DNA from: JANRKN01 sp033763435
GTDB lineage: Bacteria; Planctomycetota; Phycisphaerae; Phycisphaerales; UBA1924
NCBI GenBank assembly: GCA_033763435.1
Contig: JANRKN010000007.1
Location: 1 to 64,000 of the forward strand
Direction of reading: 5' to 3'
DNA: 64,000 nt
The translations under genes and the position numbers were made by a program. Each line of letters starts with the position of its first letter. Positions within the stretch are counted from its first letter, which is position 1. Positions 8,721-16,994 of the stretch are shown here, piece by piece. Under the pieces are notes generated by a model. It was given only the letters and a program-made list of their open reading frames with translations, was not told where the DNA came from and searched no databases.

Positions 8721-9755
8721 TCACTCGGCCTCAGCAAGCTCGCTGAGCGCGACGGGGATCTCGTCGGCAATCTCTGAGGCCAGCACGCCGGCCTGCGCAC
8801 CCGTGCGCTCGCACCAGCGTTCGGCGGCAATCGCGTGCGCCTGCACGCCCAGACATGCCGCTTCGAACAGGCTCAGGCTCGCGTGGTCCTCGCCCGCGCC
8901 GCCGCGACGCGCAAACTGCGCGATCAGACCGCCGATCAGGCCTGCGAGCACATCGCCCGTGCCCGCGGTCGCAAGCGCCGAGTTCCCGCGCTGACAGATC
9001 CACGTCCGCTGCCCGTCGGTCACCACCGTCCCCGCTCCCTTGAGCACCACCAGGCACCCAAGGCGCTGCGCGAGCTGCTCCGCGGCGTTCGCGCGGCCCT
9101 TCTCGCGGATCGGATCCGCGACGATCCGCAGCTTCGCCGCGAGGCGCACGTACTCGCCCGGATGAGGCGTCAGAATCGCGCGTGCGCGGAAGTCCTTGCC
9201 CAGCTCCTCGATCTCGCTCATCACGTTCAGCGCGTCGGCATCGACGACGACCGGGACCAGGTCCTGCCCCAGCGCGCGCAGCACGATCGACTCGGGCCCG
9301 TCCCCGCGGCCGAGGCCCGGCCCCACCACCATCGCGTCGCACGCGCCCCGGCCCGTCGGGTCGGGGTACGTGATGTTGCCGGTCTGAAGGTCGATGGTCT
9401 CCGCCGCCGAGTGCGGCACAGGCTCGCCGTCAGCGCGCACGGCCAGCGACACGCCCGTCGCGCTGGGGAGCATCTGAATCGCCGCATCGACGATCGGGCC
9501 CGGCATAACCAGCCGCACGAGCCCAGCGCCCGAGCGCAGCGCGGCCCGCGCGGCAAGCACCGGCGCGCCGATCATCCGCGCCCCGCCCGCGCAGCACCCG
9601 CCCACCACGCTCACCGTGCCGAACGTGCCCTTGTGCCCGTGCGGATCGCGCCGGGGCAGAGGCTTGAGCGCGGCATCTCCAGCCTGCGCCGCGGGCGAGC
9701 TGGGAGACGAACCCGTGATGTTCCAAATGCCTGAGCCGGGGCTGAACCACGCCAT
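8721..9755 (-). CDS. nnrD: ADP-dependent NAD(P)H-hydrate dehydratase
   Basis: Repairs damaged hydrated NAD(P)H (NADHX/NADPHX) using ADP. It is 344 residues of ribokinase-like fold. The dehydratase signatures are GHKGTFGTVSVVGG near residue 41, the LTPHPGE box near 190, VVLKGAGTVVTDG near 235, and NSALATAGTGDVLAGLIGG near 255-275, which holds the catalytic Asp in the GTGD turn. There is no NnrE epimerase domain, so only the dehydratase half is encoded here. The start is supported by GAGTGAGGT six bases upstream. The first 40 residues are low-complexity and not conserved. Confidence 0.93.
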   Translation of the reverse strand: MAWFSPGSGIWNITGSSPSSPAAQAGDAALKPLPRRDPHGHKGTFGTVSVVGGCCAGGARMIGAPVLAARAALRSGAGLVRLVMPGPIVDAAIQMLPSATGVSLAVRADGEPVPHSAAETIDLQTGNITYPDPTGRGACDAMVVGPGLGRGDGPESIVLRALGQDLVPVVVDADALNVMSEIEELGKDFRARAILTPHPGEYVRLAAKLRIVADPIREKGRANAAEQLAQRLGCLVVLKGAGTVVTDGQRTWICQRGNSALATAGTGDVLAGLIGGLIAQFARRGGAGEDHASLSLFEAACLGVQAHAIAAERWCERTGAQAGVLASEIADEIPVALSELAEAE

Positions 9756-10042
9756 GGGCGGACCTCACTCCGCCGGGCCGACCCGTTCCACGGGCAACCC
9801 GACGCCACAGTGTCCGTCCCGCGGTTCCACGCGAGCGCCGATCACATCTTTCGGCACTTCACGTTAGGCCTCACAAACTTCGGGATCGAACGCCGTCCAA
9901 CCCAGACAGGGCCTGAGGGCCCCGACCGGCGCACAGCACGTCAATTTTTTTACACACCGCCCACGAAACTACCCACGGGGTTTTGCCCTCCCCGTGTCAG
10001 CAAGGCCGACGAAGGGCGTTTCGGCGCACACAGGTGCGGAAT

Positions 10043-11650
10043 TCAGGGCGATTCCACGCGGATCTCGAGTCGGCCCAGCACGTTCACCAGCCCGGCGAGG
10101 GAGGTCATCGCCTTGCCGTCACGGAGGTCGGGCTCCTGGAGCGCGATGTGCGTTGCGTCGAAGGCGAGCGAGGCGGGCAGGGTCGCGTCAAGATCCACCC
10201 AGCGCGGACCGGCGCCCGAATCGAGAAGCGCACGGGTCCACATGTGGTAGCCGAAGACGTTCTTCGCGCCCGCAAACTCATCGGCGTACATGAGCCCGGA
10301 GACGACGCGGGCGGGGATGCCACGGGCGCGCAGCAGCGCGCAGAGCAGCACGGCATGCTCGGTGCAGTCACCCGCGCGGGAGCGCGCAGCCTCCGACGCG
10401 GTGCCGAAGCCCGTCGCGAGGTTCTTGTCGCGCAGGTGCTCGAAGACGCGTCGGCGGAGCGCCTCGGCCAGTTCTTGCTTGCTCGGCGCGTGGACTGAGT
10501 CGGCGAGCGCGCGGACCTGTTCGTCGGTCGTGTCGCAGAAGGCCGTGGAGGCGAGATCATCGGGCGTGCTCTCGGCCTTGTCCTTCGCGGGGGCGTTCAT
10601 GTCCACGGTCACGCGCACACCGCCCTCGGGCAGCTTTTCGACCCGCTGCGCGGCGCCCGTGGGCAAGGCGTCGAGCGGGTTCGACTCGCCCGGGGCGGGC
10701 TTCCTGAGCGTGAGCACGTAGACGCCTCGCGTGAGCGCGCGCGGGCGGGCGATGGGCTTGTCGGGCGTGACGAAGGTCGCGACCATCATCTCGGGGGCGC
10801 GGGCGGGGTCGATCTCGGCGGGCGCTGCGGCACCGGGGGTGAAGCTCATCAGCATCGAAAGCTCGCCGATCGACGACTCGGTGCGCAGCACGTCGCCCTC
10901 GGCGGTCAGAAACTCGCGGCTCACGAGGTTGGGCTCCACGCTTGTGCGCGATTCGCACCAGAAGCCCTCGATCGTGCGCTTGGCGTCGCCTTCGACGACC
11001 TCGAGCGTGCCGGGCTTGATGCCCGTGCGCTCGACGGTCACGGGCTCGGCGCCCACCGAGGGATCGATCGTGCGGAGCTTGATCTCGTCGGCCCCCGCGC
11101 GGAGCCTGCGCGACACATAGTCCCTCGCGGCGCGGGGCGTGAGCCAGACACCCTCGGGCCGGGGCGCGCGCGACGTCGTCGAGCGCCCCTGCTGCTCGGT
11201 CGTGATGTCGATCCCGGCGGGCGTGAAGACCATCGTCGTCCGCACGGGCCCGGCGCCCAGCTCGTTCACCGCCGTCGCCTTGCGCGCGTCGAACGTGGGC
11301 GACTCGATGAACTCCGTGGACTGACGCAGGCGGATCACCGTCTCGCCCCGGCGGATCGTCAACGACATTTCTGAGCGCGTCCGCAGCTCATCGGGCGTGG
11401 TGGTCATCGTCTCGGTCATCGACCCGGCGGGGCTGCCCGCGAGCTGGATTGAGAACTGCCGACGCACGGTCGTCGCTTCGAAGGGTTCTGCGAGCTTCGA
11501 GGCCGGGGCGGGTGCCGGGCTCGCGGGCGGCGCGCTGGGCGCCTCGGCTTTGGGCTGCGCGTGCAGGGCGGGCGCCAGCGCGAGCAGCGCGAGAAGTACG
11601 AGCCGGTGCGCGGGGCGCAGCTTCGTCGGTGGGTCGTTGGCGGCGTGCAT
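10043..11650 (-). CDS. Exported transglutaminase-like cysteine protease-fold protein
   Basis: 535 residues. The open frame extends further upstream, but that part only shadows tatD on the other strand; the ATG at 11650 gives a good signal peptide (basic residues, LVLLALLALAPALHAQP) followed by an Ala/Pro-rich spacer. The C-terminal 120 residues form a transglutaminase core (PF01841 type): GDCTEHAVLLCALLRARGIPAR with Cys about 429, GYHMW with His about 469, and DLDATLP with the Asp about 486, completing a Cys-His-Asp triad. The central 350 residues are not recognised. Probably acts outside the cytoplasm on peptides or cell-envelope protein; the substrate is unknown. Its start lies only 24 bases from that of the divergent tatD. 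Confidence 0.85.
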   Translation of the reverse strand: MHAANDPPTKLRPAHRLVLLALLALAPALHAQPKAEAPSAPPASPAPAPASKLAEPFEATTVRRQFSIQLAGSPAGSMTETMTTTPDELRTRSEMSLTIRRGETVIRLRQSTEFIESPTFDARKATAVNELGAGPVRTTMVFTPAGIDITTEQQGRSTTSRAPRPEGVWLTPRAARDYVSRRLRAGADEIKLRTIDPSVGAEPVTVERTGIKPGTLEVVEGDAKRTIEGFWCESRTSVEPNLVSREFLTAEGDVLRTESSIGELSMLMSFTPGAAAPAEIDPARAPEMMVATFVTPDKPIARPRALTRGVYVLTLRKPAPGESNPLDALPTGAAQRVEKLPEGGVRVTVDMNAPAKDKAESTPDDLASTAFCDTTDEQVRALADSVHAPSKQELAEALRRRVFEHLRDKNLATGFGTASEAARSRAGDCTEHAVLLCALLRARGIPARVVSGLMYADEFAGAKNVFGYHMWTRALLDSGAGPRWVDLDATLPASLAFDATHIALQEPDLRDGKAMTSLAGLVNVLGRLEIRVESP

Positions 11651-11674
11651 CGGGACACGATACTGTCCCGCGGC

Positions 11675-12508
11675 GTGATCGACACCCACGTGCATCTCTC
11701 TTTTCCGGATTTCACAGGCCCGGGCGCACCCGGCGTGGACGCCACGCTCGCCGAGGCCGCGGCGCACGGCGTCGACGGCGTCATCACCATCTCGACCACC
11801 GTGCCCGACGCGCTGCGCGCCCTCGAGATCGCGCGCGCTCACCCGCGCGTCTGGTGCAGCGCGGGCGTGCATCCTCTGTACAGCGACGAAGGCCCCCACG
11901 ACTGGGCCGCGCTCGCGCACTTGGCGGCGCAGGACCGCTGCGTCGCCTGGGGCGAGCTGGGGCTGGACAAGCACTATGCCGAGCCCGCGCAGGCGATCCA
12001 GCTCAAGGTGCTGGAAGAGCAGCTTGCGACGATCGTGCGCGCCCGGCGCGCGGGGGTCGTCAAGCCCGTGATCCTCCACTGCCGGGAGGCGTTCGCGGAC
12101 TTGATCCCGATCCTGCGTGCCTCGGGCCTGCCCGGCGACGGGTTCATCTTTCACTGCTTCACGGGCGGGCCTGCGGAGATGCGGATGGTGCTCGACTTGG
12201 GCGCGCTCGTGAGCTTCACGGGCGTGCTGACGTACAAGAACGCGGGCGCGGTGCGCGAGGCCGCGGCGATGTGCCCGATCGATCGCGTGCAGGTCGAGAC
12301 CGATGGGCCTTTCCTGCCCCCCGAGCCCCACCGATCCGCCCGGCCCTGCAAGCCTTGGATGGCCTCGCTCACCGCGCGCACGCTCGCGCAGTGCCTGGGC
12401 GTCGACACGCCCACGCTCGAGGCGAGGCTCAACGAAACGACGGAGCGATTCTTCGGCGTGCCGGCGGGCGCGCTGGCGCAGACGAGATCCAAGGCGGTGA
12501 GGCCGTGA
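11675..12508 (+). CDS. tatD: TatD family metal-dependent hydrolase
   Basis: TIM-barrel metallohydrolase of the TatD DNase family, 277 residues from GTG 11675. That start places the metal motif DTHVHL at residues 3-8 as in the family. Further ligands: Glu in GELGLDKHY near 94, HCREAF near 136, HCFTGG near 160, and the C-terminal Asp in ETDGPFLPP near 210 (usually ETDAPYLAP). A GTG at 11645 is possible but would overlap the divergent transglutaminase start. The stop overlaps the lgt start by four bases (GTGA), so tatD and lgt are translationally coupled. Confidence 0.92.
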   Translation: MIDTHVHLSFPDFTGPGAPGVDATLAEAAAHGVDGVITISTTVPDALRALEIARAHPRVWCSAGVHPLYSDEGPHDWAALAHLAAQDRCVAWGELGLDKHYAEPAQAIQLKVLEEQLATIVRARRAGVVKPVILHCREAFADLIPILRASGLPGDGFIFHCFTGGPAEMRMVLDLGALVSFTGVLTYKNAGAVREAAAMCPIDRVQVETDGPFLPPEPHRSARPCKPWMASLTARTLAQCLGVDTPTLEARLNETTERFFGVPAGALAQTRSKAVRP

Positions 12509-13608
12509 ACGCGATGCTCGCCCAGACACTGGGGCAGTGGGTGCATGACCTTTCGCCCTTCGCGCTGCGCTTCAGCGGCGACTTCGGCATCCGCTGGTAC
12601 GGGCTGAGCTATGGCCTGGGGTTTCTGGTCGGATGGATCGTGCTGCGATGGCTCGCGGCGCGCGGACGCATCGGCCTGAGCGTTGAGCGCGTGGGCGACC
12701 TGATGATCGCCGTGATGCTCGGCGTGATCGTCGGCGGGCGCTTGGGCTATGTCTTCTTCTACCAGCCCGCGCTGCTCCTGGATTTCTCTGCGCAGTTTCC
12801 CTTCTGGGGCGTGCTGCAGCTCACGCGCGGCGGCATGGCCAGCCACGGGGGGATGATCGGCGTCGTCATCGCGGCGTGGATGATCGCCCGCGGAGCGCAG
12901 GACGAAATGGGCCGGCGCGTCGGGCGCGTGCCCATGTGGCATGTGGGAGACTGCCTCGCCGCGGTCGCGCCCGCGGGGCTGTTCTTCGGGCGCTTGGCCA
13001 ACTTCATCAACGGCGAGCTGCTCGGGCGCGTGATCGCCGCGCCGGGCGAGCAGGGACCGGCCTGGGGCGTCAAGTTCCCGCAGGAACTCATCGACGGGCA
13101 CGCGCCCCGGCTCAGCGCCGAGCAGACCGCGCGGCTCGCGACCATCCTCGAACGCTTCCGCCTGCCCAGCGAGGCGTCGGTGCCGTATGCCGAGTTTTTC
13201 CGAACGGGCGTCGCGCGCATGATCGCGTCGATCCAGAGCGGGACCGCGCAGGGCCAGAAACTCGCGGCGGAGGTCGCTCCCCTGCTCGCGACGCGTCACC
13301 CGAGCCAGCTGTACCAGGCCGCGGCTGAGGGGCTGGTGCTCGCGGCGGTGCTGTGGCTCATCTGGCGCGCGCCCCGCCTGCCGGGCGTGGTGAGCGCGTG
13401 GTTCCTGATTGTGTACGGCCTGCTTCGGATCCTGACCGAGTTTTACCGCCTGCCCGACGCGCACCTGCAGCTTCAGCGGGTGCTGGGCCTCTCGCGCGGG
13501 CAGTGGCTCAGCGCGCTGATGGTGGTGCTCGGGGGCGTGCTGCTGGCTTATGTGCTCGGGCGGGCGAGGAACCGCGAGATGCCGCGGATGGGCGGCTGGG
13601 GCGGGTAA
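12505..13608 (+). CDS. lgt: Prolipoprotein diacylglyceryl transferase with internal insertion
   Basis: Transfers diacylglycerol from phosphatidylglycerol to the lipobox cysteine of prolipoproteins in the inner membrane. 367 residues, against about 260-300 for most Lgt. Recognisable parts: FGIRWYGLSYGLGFLVGW, GGRLGYVFFYQP, the signature GRLANFINGELLGR near residues 163-176 with the essential Arg/Asn/Glu, RHPSQLYQAAAEG near 265, and GLLRILTEFYRLPDAHL. Between WGVKFP and RHPSQLY lie about 71 residues where most Lgt have 10-20; this insert is Ala/Arg/Glu-rich and probably helical. GTG 12505 overlaps the tatD stop; ATG 12514 is the alternative. Confidence 0.93.
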   Translation: MNAMLAQTLGQWVHDLSPFALRFSGDFGIRWYGLSYGLGFLVGWIVLRWLAARGRIGLSVERVGDLMIAVMLGVIVGGRLGYVFFYQPALLLDFSAQFPFWGVLQLTRGGMASHGGMIGVVIAAWMIARGAQDEMGRRVGRVPMWHVGDCLAAVAPAGLFFGRLANFINGELLGRVIAAPGEQGPAWGVKFPQELIDGHAPRLSAEQTARLATILERFRLPSEASVPYAEFFRTGVARMIASIQSGTAQGQKLAAEVAPLLATRHPSQLYQAAAEGLVLAAVLWLIWRAPRLPGVVSAWFLIVYGLLRILTEFYRLPDAHLQLQRVLGLSRGQWLSALMVVLGGVLLAYVLGRARNREMPRMGGWGG

Positions 13609-13618
13609 GCTCCGAGGC

Positions 13619-14647
13619 GTGAGCGCCACGAGTCTCCCAACCGCGCCGAGCCCGAGTGCGGCCATCCCGGCCACCGTTACGCTCTGCCCGCGCTGCGGCT
13701 ACGACCAATCGGGCCTGTGGGCGACCAAGGACGAATCCACGCGCGCAGCGGCGGCGCTCGGACCCGCGGACCTCGGCCGGGGCACGTGCGCTGAGTGCGG
13801 GCTTGAGTTTGAATGGCGCTCGGCGCTGTTTCCCTTCGAGCGCGAAGCGCGCGGATTCGTCGAGCACGTTGAGAAGCGCGTGTTCCTCGCCGCGTGGCGG
13901 ACGATGGCGTGGTGCCTGTGGCCCGGCGTGTTCTGGCGACGGGTGAAGGTGGAGTATCGGATCGTGCCGCGCAGATGGTGGGTGTGGCTCGCGGCGGTGC
14001 TGCTCGTGCCGTGGGTGCTGATCAGCCTCGCGATGACGGCGCAGGACGTGACGCAGATGAGCACGGGCCGGGCGTGGTGGTCGGACGCGAAGGTCTGGGA
14101 GTGGCTTCTCAACCGTTGGACCTGGCCGATCGCGACGTGGGGCGGGCCCAACACGAGTCAGGCGAGCCCGTGGTCGTGGTCGGCGTGGTGGCCGACGGTG
14201 CGCGACTGGTGGTTCATCGTTCCGCCGCTCACGGCTAATGCGACGCTGGCACTGATGATGGGCGTGCTCGACGGCTCATGGCGTGCCGCGCGGGTGCGAG
14301 ACGCGCATCTGGCGCGCATCGCGGTGTTCGGCATCGGCTGGATCGGCGCGCTGGCGCTGGCCTCGGTGCCGCTGCACATGCTCGCGTGGGCGTTGGATGC
14401 GCTCACCGCGCCGGGCGTGTATCCGCGTGGCCTGCGGCTCGTGCATCTGGCATTCGGGGCGCAGGCCTGGCTCGCGTGGGCCTGCGTCGCGTGGGTGATC
14501 TGGTGGTGGGATCGCGCGCTGGTCGTCGGGCTGCAGATCGGGCTCGCGTGGCACGAGCGTGGACTCGTGGCGCTCGCCGGAGCGCTCGGGGCGATGATCG
14601 TGATCGTGACGGACATCGACACTGAGCTGTTACACTGGGCCTTGTGA
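13619..14647 (+). CDS. Zinc-ribbon multi-pass membrane protein, paralog 1
   Basis: 342 residues of unknown function. The N-terminal 70 residues hold two Cys pairs, CPRCGYDQSG and CAECGLEFEW, spaced as a zinc ribbon. The rest has about six hydrophobic segments rich in Trp (RRWWVWLAAVLLVPWVLIS, and others at about 195-225, 240-265, 280-310 and 315-340). It overlaps the next gene, a clear paralog with the same CPRCGYDQSG opening, by four bases. The pair sits between lgt and glyA. The GTG start is the first that leaves the conserved block intact, but no good ribosome site is seen. A cytoplasmic zinc-binding head on a membrane domain is seen; any role in envelope biology is inferred from lgt next door. 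Confidence 0.7.
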   Translation: MSATSLPTAPSPSAAIPATVTLCPRCGYDQSGLWATKDESTRAAAALGPADLGRGTCAECGLEFEWRSALFPFEREARGFVEHVEKRVFLAAWRTMAWCLWPGVFWRRVKVEYRIVPRRWWVWLAAVLLVPWVLISLAMTAQDVTQMSTGRAWWSDAKVWEWLLNRWTWPIATWGGPNTSQASPWSWSAWWPTVRDWWFIVPPLTANATLALMMGVLDGSWRAARVRDAHLARIAVFGIGWIGALALASVPLHMLAWALDALTAPGVYPRGLRLVHLAFGAQAWLAWACVAWVIWWWDRALVVGLQIGLAWHERGLVALAGALGAMIVIVTDIDTELLHWAL

Positions 14648-15273
14648 CCGACGCGCTCGCAAAGCCCGTGACGCCCCTCTGCCCGCGCTGCGGCTACGAC
14701 CAGTCGGGCGCCGCGGCCGACTGGGCCGAGACGTGCCCGCTCGAGGGCAAGTGCCCCGAATGCGGGCATGACTTTCAGTGGGCCGACGTCTTCCGCCCCG
14801 AGCGCAACGACCGCCCGATGTTCTTCGAGCACCGCACGGGCCTGAAGCCCCTGGCCGTCACGGCGGCGCGGCTCGCGTGGCCCTTCGCGTTCTGGGCGTG
14901 GGTCACGCTGGATCACCGGGTGCGACTGAGCCGCGCGGCATGGCTCATCGCGCTGCTGCTCGTGCCCGCGCACCTGGCCGCGTCGGCGCTGGGCATCGCC
15001 CGCACGCACCTGCTCTACGCCCAGCCCAACGCGCCCACGCAGTGGCAGCCCGGATTCCTCGACTACGTCTCCTACTTCTCGTTCCCGGTCGGCGGGCTCA
15101 GCGCGGCATGGCGCGGGCCGCGGTTCTGGGTCTGGCACAACGATGGCTGGCTCTGGTACGTCCCGGCGGCGATGACCATCTCCGTCGCGTTCCCGCTCGT
15201 GCTCGTGCTGCTGCCCTTCACGCGCGAGGCCGCGAAAGTGCGCTGGCAGCACCTGACCCGCGCGGCGCTCTAG
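14644..15273 (+). CDS. Zinc-ribbon membrane protein, paralog 2, N-terminal part (ends at in-frame TAG)
   Basis: 209 residues up to a TAG at 15271-15273. Opens with LCPRCGYDQSG, then CPECGHDFQW, the same zinc-ribbon layout as the preceding gene, followed by hydrophobic segments at about 75-120 and 175-200. The reading frame continues without a frameshift after the TAG, and the sequence around it aligns with paralog 1 (TREAAKVRWQHLTRAAL, stop, GVLWLVPL against WRAARVRDAHLARIAVF-GIGWIGAL). Without the stop the protein would be 324 residues, close to the 342 of paralog 1. This looks like a recent nonsense change (for example TGG to TAG), a sequencing error, or a readthrough site. Confidence 0.65.
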   Translation: MTDALAKPVTPLCPRCGYDQSGAAADWAETCPLEGKCPECGHDFQWADVFRPERNDRPMFFEHRTGLKPLAVTAARLAWPFAFWAWVTLDHRVRLSRAAWLIALLLVPAHLAASALGIARTHLLYAQPNAPTQWQPGFLDYVSYFSFPVGGLSAAWRGPRFWVWHNDGWLWYVPAAMTISVAFPLVLVLLPFTREAAKVRWQHLTRAAL

Positions 15274-15276
15274 GGC

Positions 15277-15618
15277 GTGCTCTGGCTCGTGCCGCTGGTG
15301 CTCTTCAGGCTCGGGCGCAATCTCATCGGGTCGTACCTCGCGTTCGAGCAGATGCTCGTTGCCCAGCGCGTGGAAGCGAGCGGGCAGGTCTGGACCTGGA
15401 CCGCCCCGGCGCCGCCCATGCGCCTGGGCGATGTCGCGCCCGCGTGGGCCGGCGCGTTGCTGCTGGCCTGGATCGGGCTCTGGTGGTGGGTCGTCATCGT
15501 CCGCTCGTGGAAGCTCCGCGACGCGTGGCTGATTTATCTGACCCTGGCGCTGATCGCGCTCCTGGCCGCGCTTGTCCAGAGCCGGCTCGAAGAGGTGCTG
15601 TTCATGCTCAGCCGGTAG
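15277..15618 (+). pseudogene. C-terminal remainder of zinc-ribbon membrane protein paralog 2
   Basis: 113 residues in the same frame as the preceding gene, beginning directly after its TAG. Contains LWLVPLVLFRLGRNLIGSY and two further hydrophobic helices (WAGALLLAWIGLWWWVVIV and LIYLTLALIALLAALVQS), the counterparts of the last helices of paralog 1. A CTG follows the stop, but there is no ribosome site of its own, so independent translation is unlikely. The intact codon use and lack of other lesions suggest that the interruption is recent or artefactual. Confidence 0.6.
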
Positions 15619-15651
15619 CGTGATTCCCGCGGGCCGGGCTACGCTTACAGC

Positions 15652-16956
15652 ATGGCTGATACCGCGTTTGTTCAGGCTGGGATGAAGGTGCTGCAGTCGC
15701 GCGACCCGGAGATCGGCGCGCTGGTCGCGAAAGAAGCGCACCGGCAGGCGACGACGTTGGAACTGATCGCGAGCGAGAACCACGCCTCCGAGGCCGTGAT
15801 GGCCGCCGCGGGCTCGTGCCTGACCAACAAGTACGCCGAGGGGTATCCGGGCGCGCGGTACTACGGCGGGTGCGTGCATCACGACGAGGTCGAGCGCATC
15901 GCCCAGCAGCGCCTGTGCAAGCTCTTCGGCTATCGCTTCGCGAACGTGCAGCCCCACTCAGGCGCGCAGGCCAATCAGGCCGTGTTCCAGGCGCTCATGG
16001 AGCCGGGCGACACTTTCGCCTCGCTGCTGCTCAAGGACGGCGGGCACCTGTCGCACGGCATGAAGCTCAACTTCTCGGGCAAGTTCTTCAAGCCCGTGCA
16101 CTACCCGCTGCACTACAGCGCCGACCACCCCGAGTTTGAGCGCATCGACTACGACGCCGTCCGCGCCGTGTGCAAGGAGCACCGCCCGAAGGTGCTGATG
16201 TGCGGCTACTCGGCCTACCCGCGCGTGATCGACTTTGCCAAGTTCCGCGCGATCGCCGACGAGGTCGGCGCGCTGCTGGTCGCCGACGTTGCGCACATCT
16301 CGGGGCTGATCGCCGGCGGCGCTCACCCGCCTGTTCACCCGCACGCGCACGTGGTGACGAGCACGACGCACAAGAGCCTGCGCGGGCCGCGCGGCGGCGT
16401 GATCCTGACCGACGACGAAGAGCTCGCCAAGAAGATCGACAAGGCCGTGTTCCCGGGCGCGCAGGGCGGGCCCCTGATGCACATCATCGCCGCCAAGGCC
16501 GTCGCGTTCGGCGAGGCCCTCACGCCCGAGTATCGCGCGTACACGGCGCAGATCGTCAAGAACGCCTCGGCGCTCGCGGCGGGGCTCATGAAGCTCGGCT
16601 ACCGCATCACGACCGGCGGCACCGACAACCACCTGATGCTCGTCGATCTCCGCGCGCGCCACGCCGACCTCACCGGGCTCGATGCCTCGCGCTGGCTGGA
16701 GTCGGCGGGGATTGTCACGAACATGAACGGCATCCCGAATGACCCGAGGCCGCCGCGCGTGACCAGCGGGATCCGCCTCGGCACGCCCGCGCTCACGACC
16801 CGAGGCCTGCGCGAGGGCGACATGGCGACCGTCGCCGCGCTCATCGACCGCGTGCTCGCGGCAGGGCTCGCCGGGCCCGGCGAACTCGAGAAGACCACCA
16901 AGGCCGTCGCGGGCGATGTCGCGGCGCTCTGCGCGAAGTTCCCGCTGCCGGCGTGA
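15652..16956 (+). CDS. glyA: Serine hydroxymethyltransferase
   Basis: PLP enzyme that interconverts serine and glycine with tetrahydrofolate, the main source of one-carbon units. 434 residues, slightly longer than E. coli GlyA (417). Conserved features: LIASENHAS near residue 38, YAEGYPGARYYGG near 60-72, ADVAHISGLIAGG near 203-217, the PLP-lysine motif VTSTTHKSLRGPRGG near 233-247, and TGGTDNHLMLVDL near 320. It starts 34 bases after the zinc-ribbon gene remnant on the same strand and converges on the mannose-6-phosphate isomerase gene 38 bases away. Confidence 0.97.
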   Translation: MADTAFVQAGMKVLQSRDPEIGALVAKEAHRQATTLELIASENHASEAVMAAAGSCLTNKYAEGYPGARYYGGCVHHDEVERIAQQRLCKLFGYRFANVQPHSGAQANQAVFQALMEPGDTFASLLLKDGGHLSHGMKLNFSGKFFKPVHYPLHYSADHPEFERIDYDAVRAVCKEHRPKVLMCGYSAYPRVIDFAKFRAIADEVGALLVADVAHISGLIAGGAHPPVHPHAHVVTSTTHKSLRGPRGGVILTDDEELAKKIDKAVFPGAQGGPLMHIIAAKAVAFGEALTPEYRAYTAQIVKNASALAAGLMKLGYRITTGGTDNHLMLVDLRARHADLTGLDASRWLESAGIVTNMNGIPNDPRPPRVTSGIRLGTPALTTRGLREGDMATVAALIDRVLAAGLAGPGELEKTTKAVAGDVAALCAKFPLPA

Positions 16957-16994
16957 GAGCCGCACGGCGGAGCATCGACTTCAGCCGTCAGCAG

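Noticed and set aside
10043..12529. Extension of the transglutaminase gene to 828 codons
   Set aside because: The extra N-terminal part shadows tatD; the ATG at 11650 directly yields a signal peptide.
11449..13608. Extension of lgt to 719 codons
   Set aside because: The upstream part is the wrong frame of tatD. The coupled GTG at 12505 gives a normal Lgt N-terminus.
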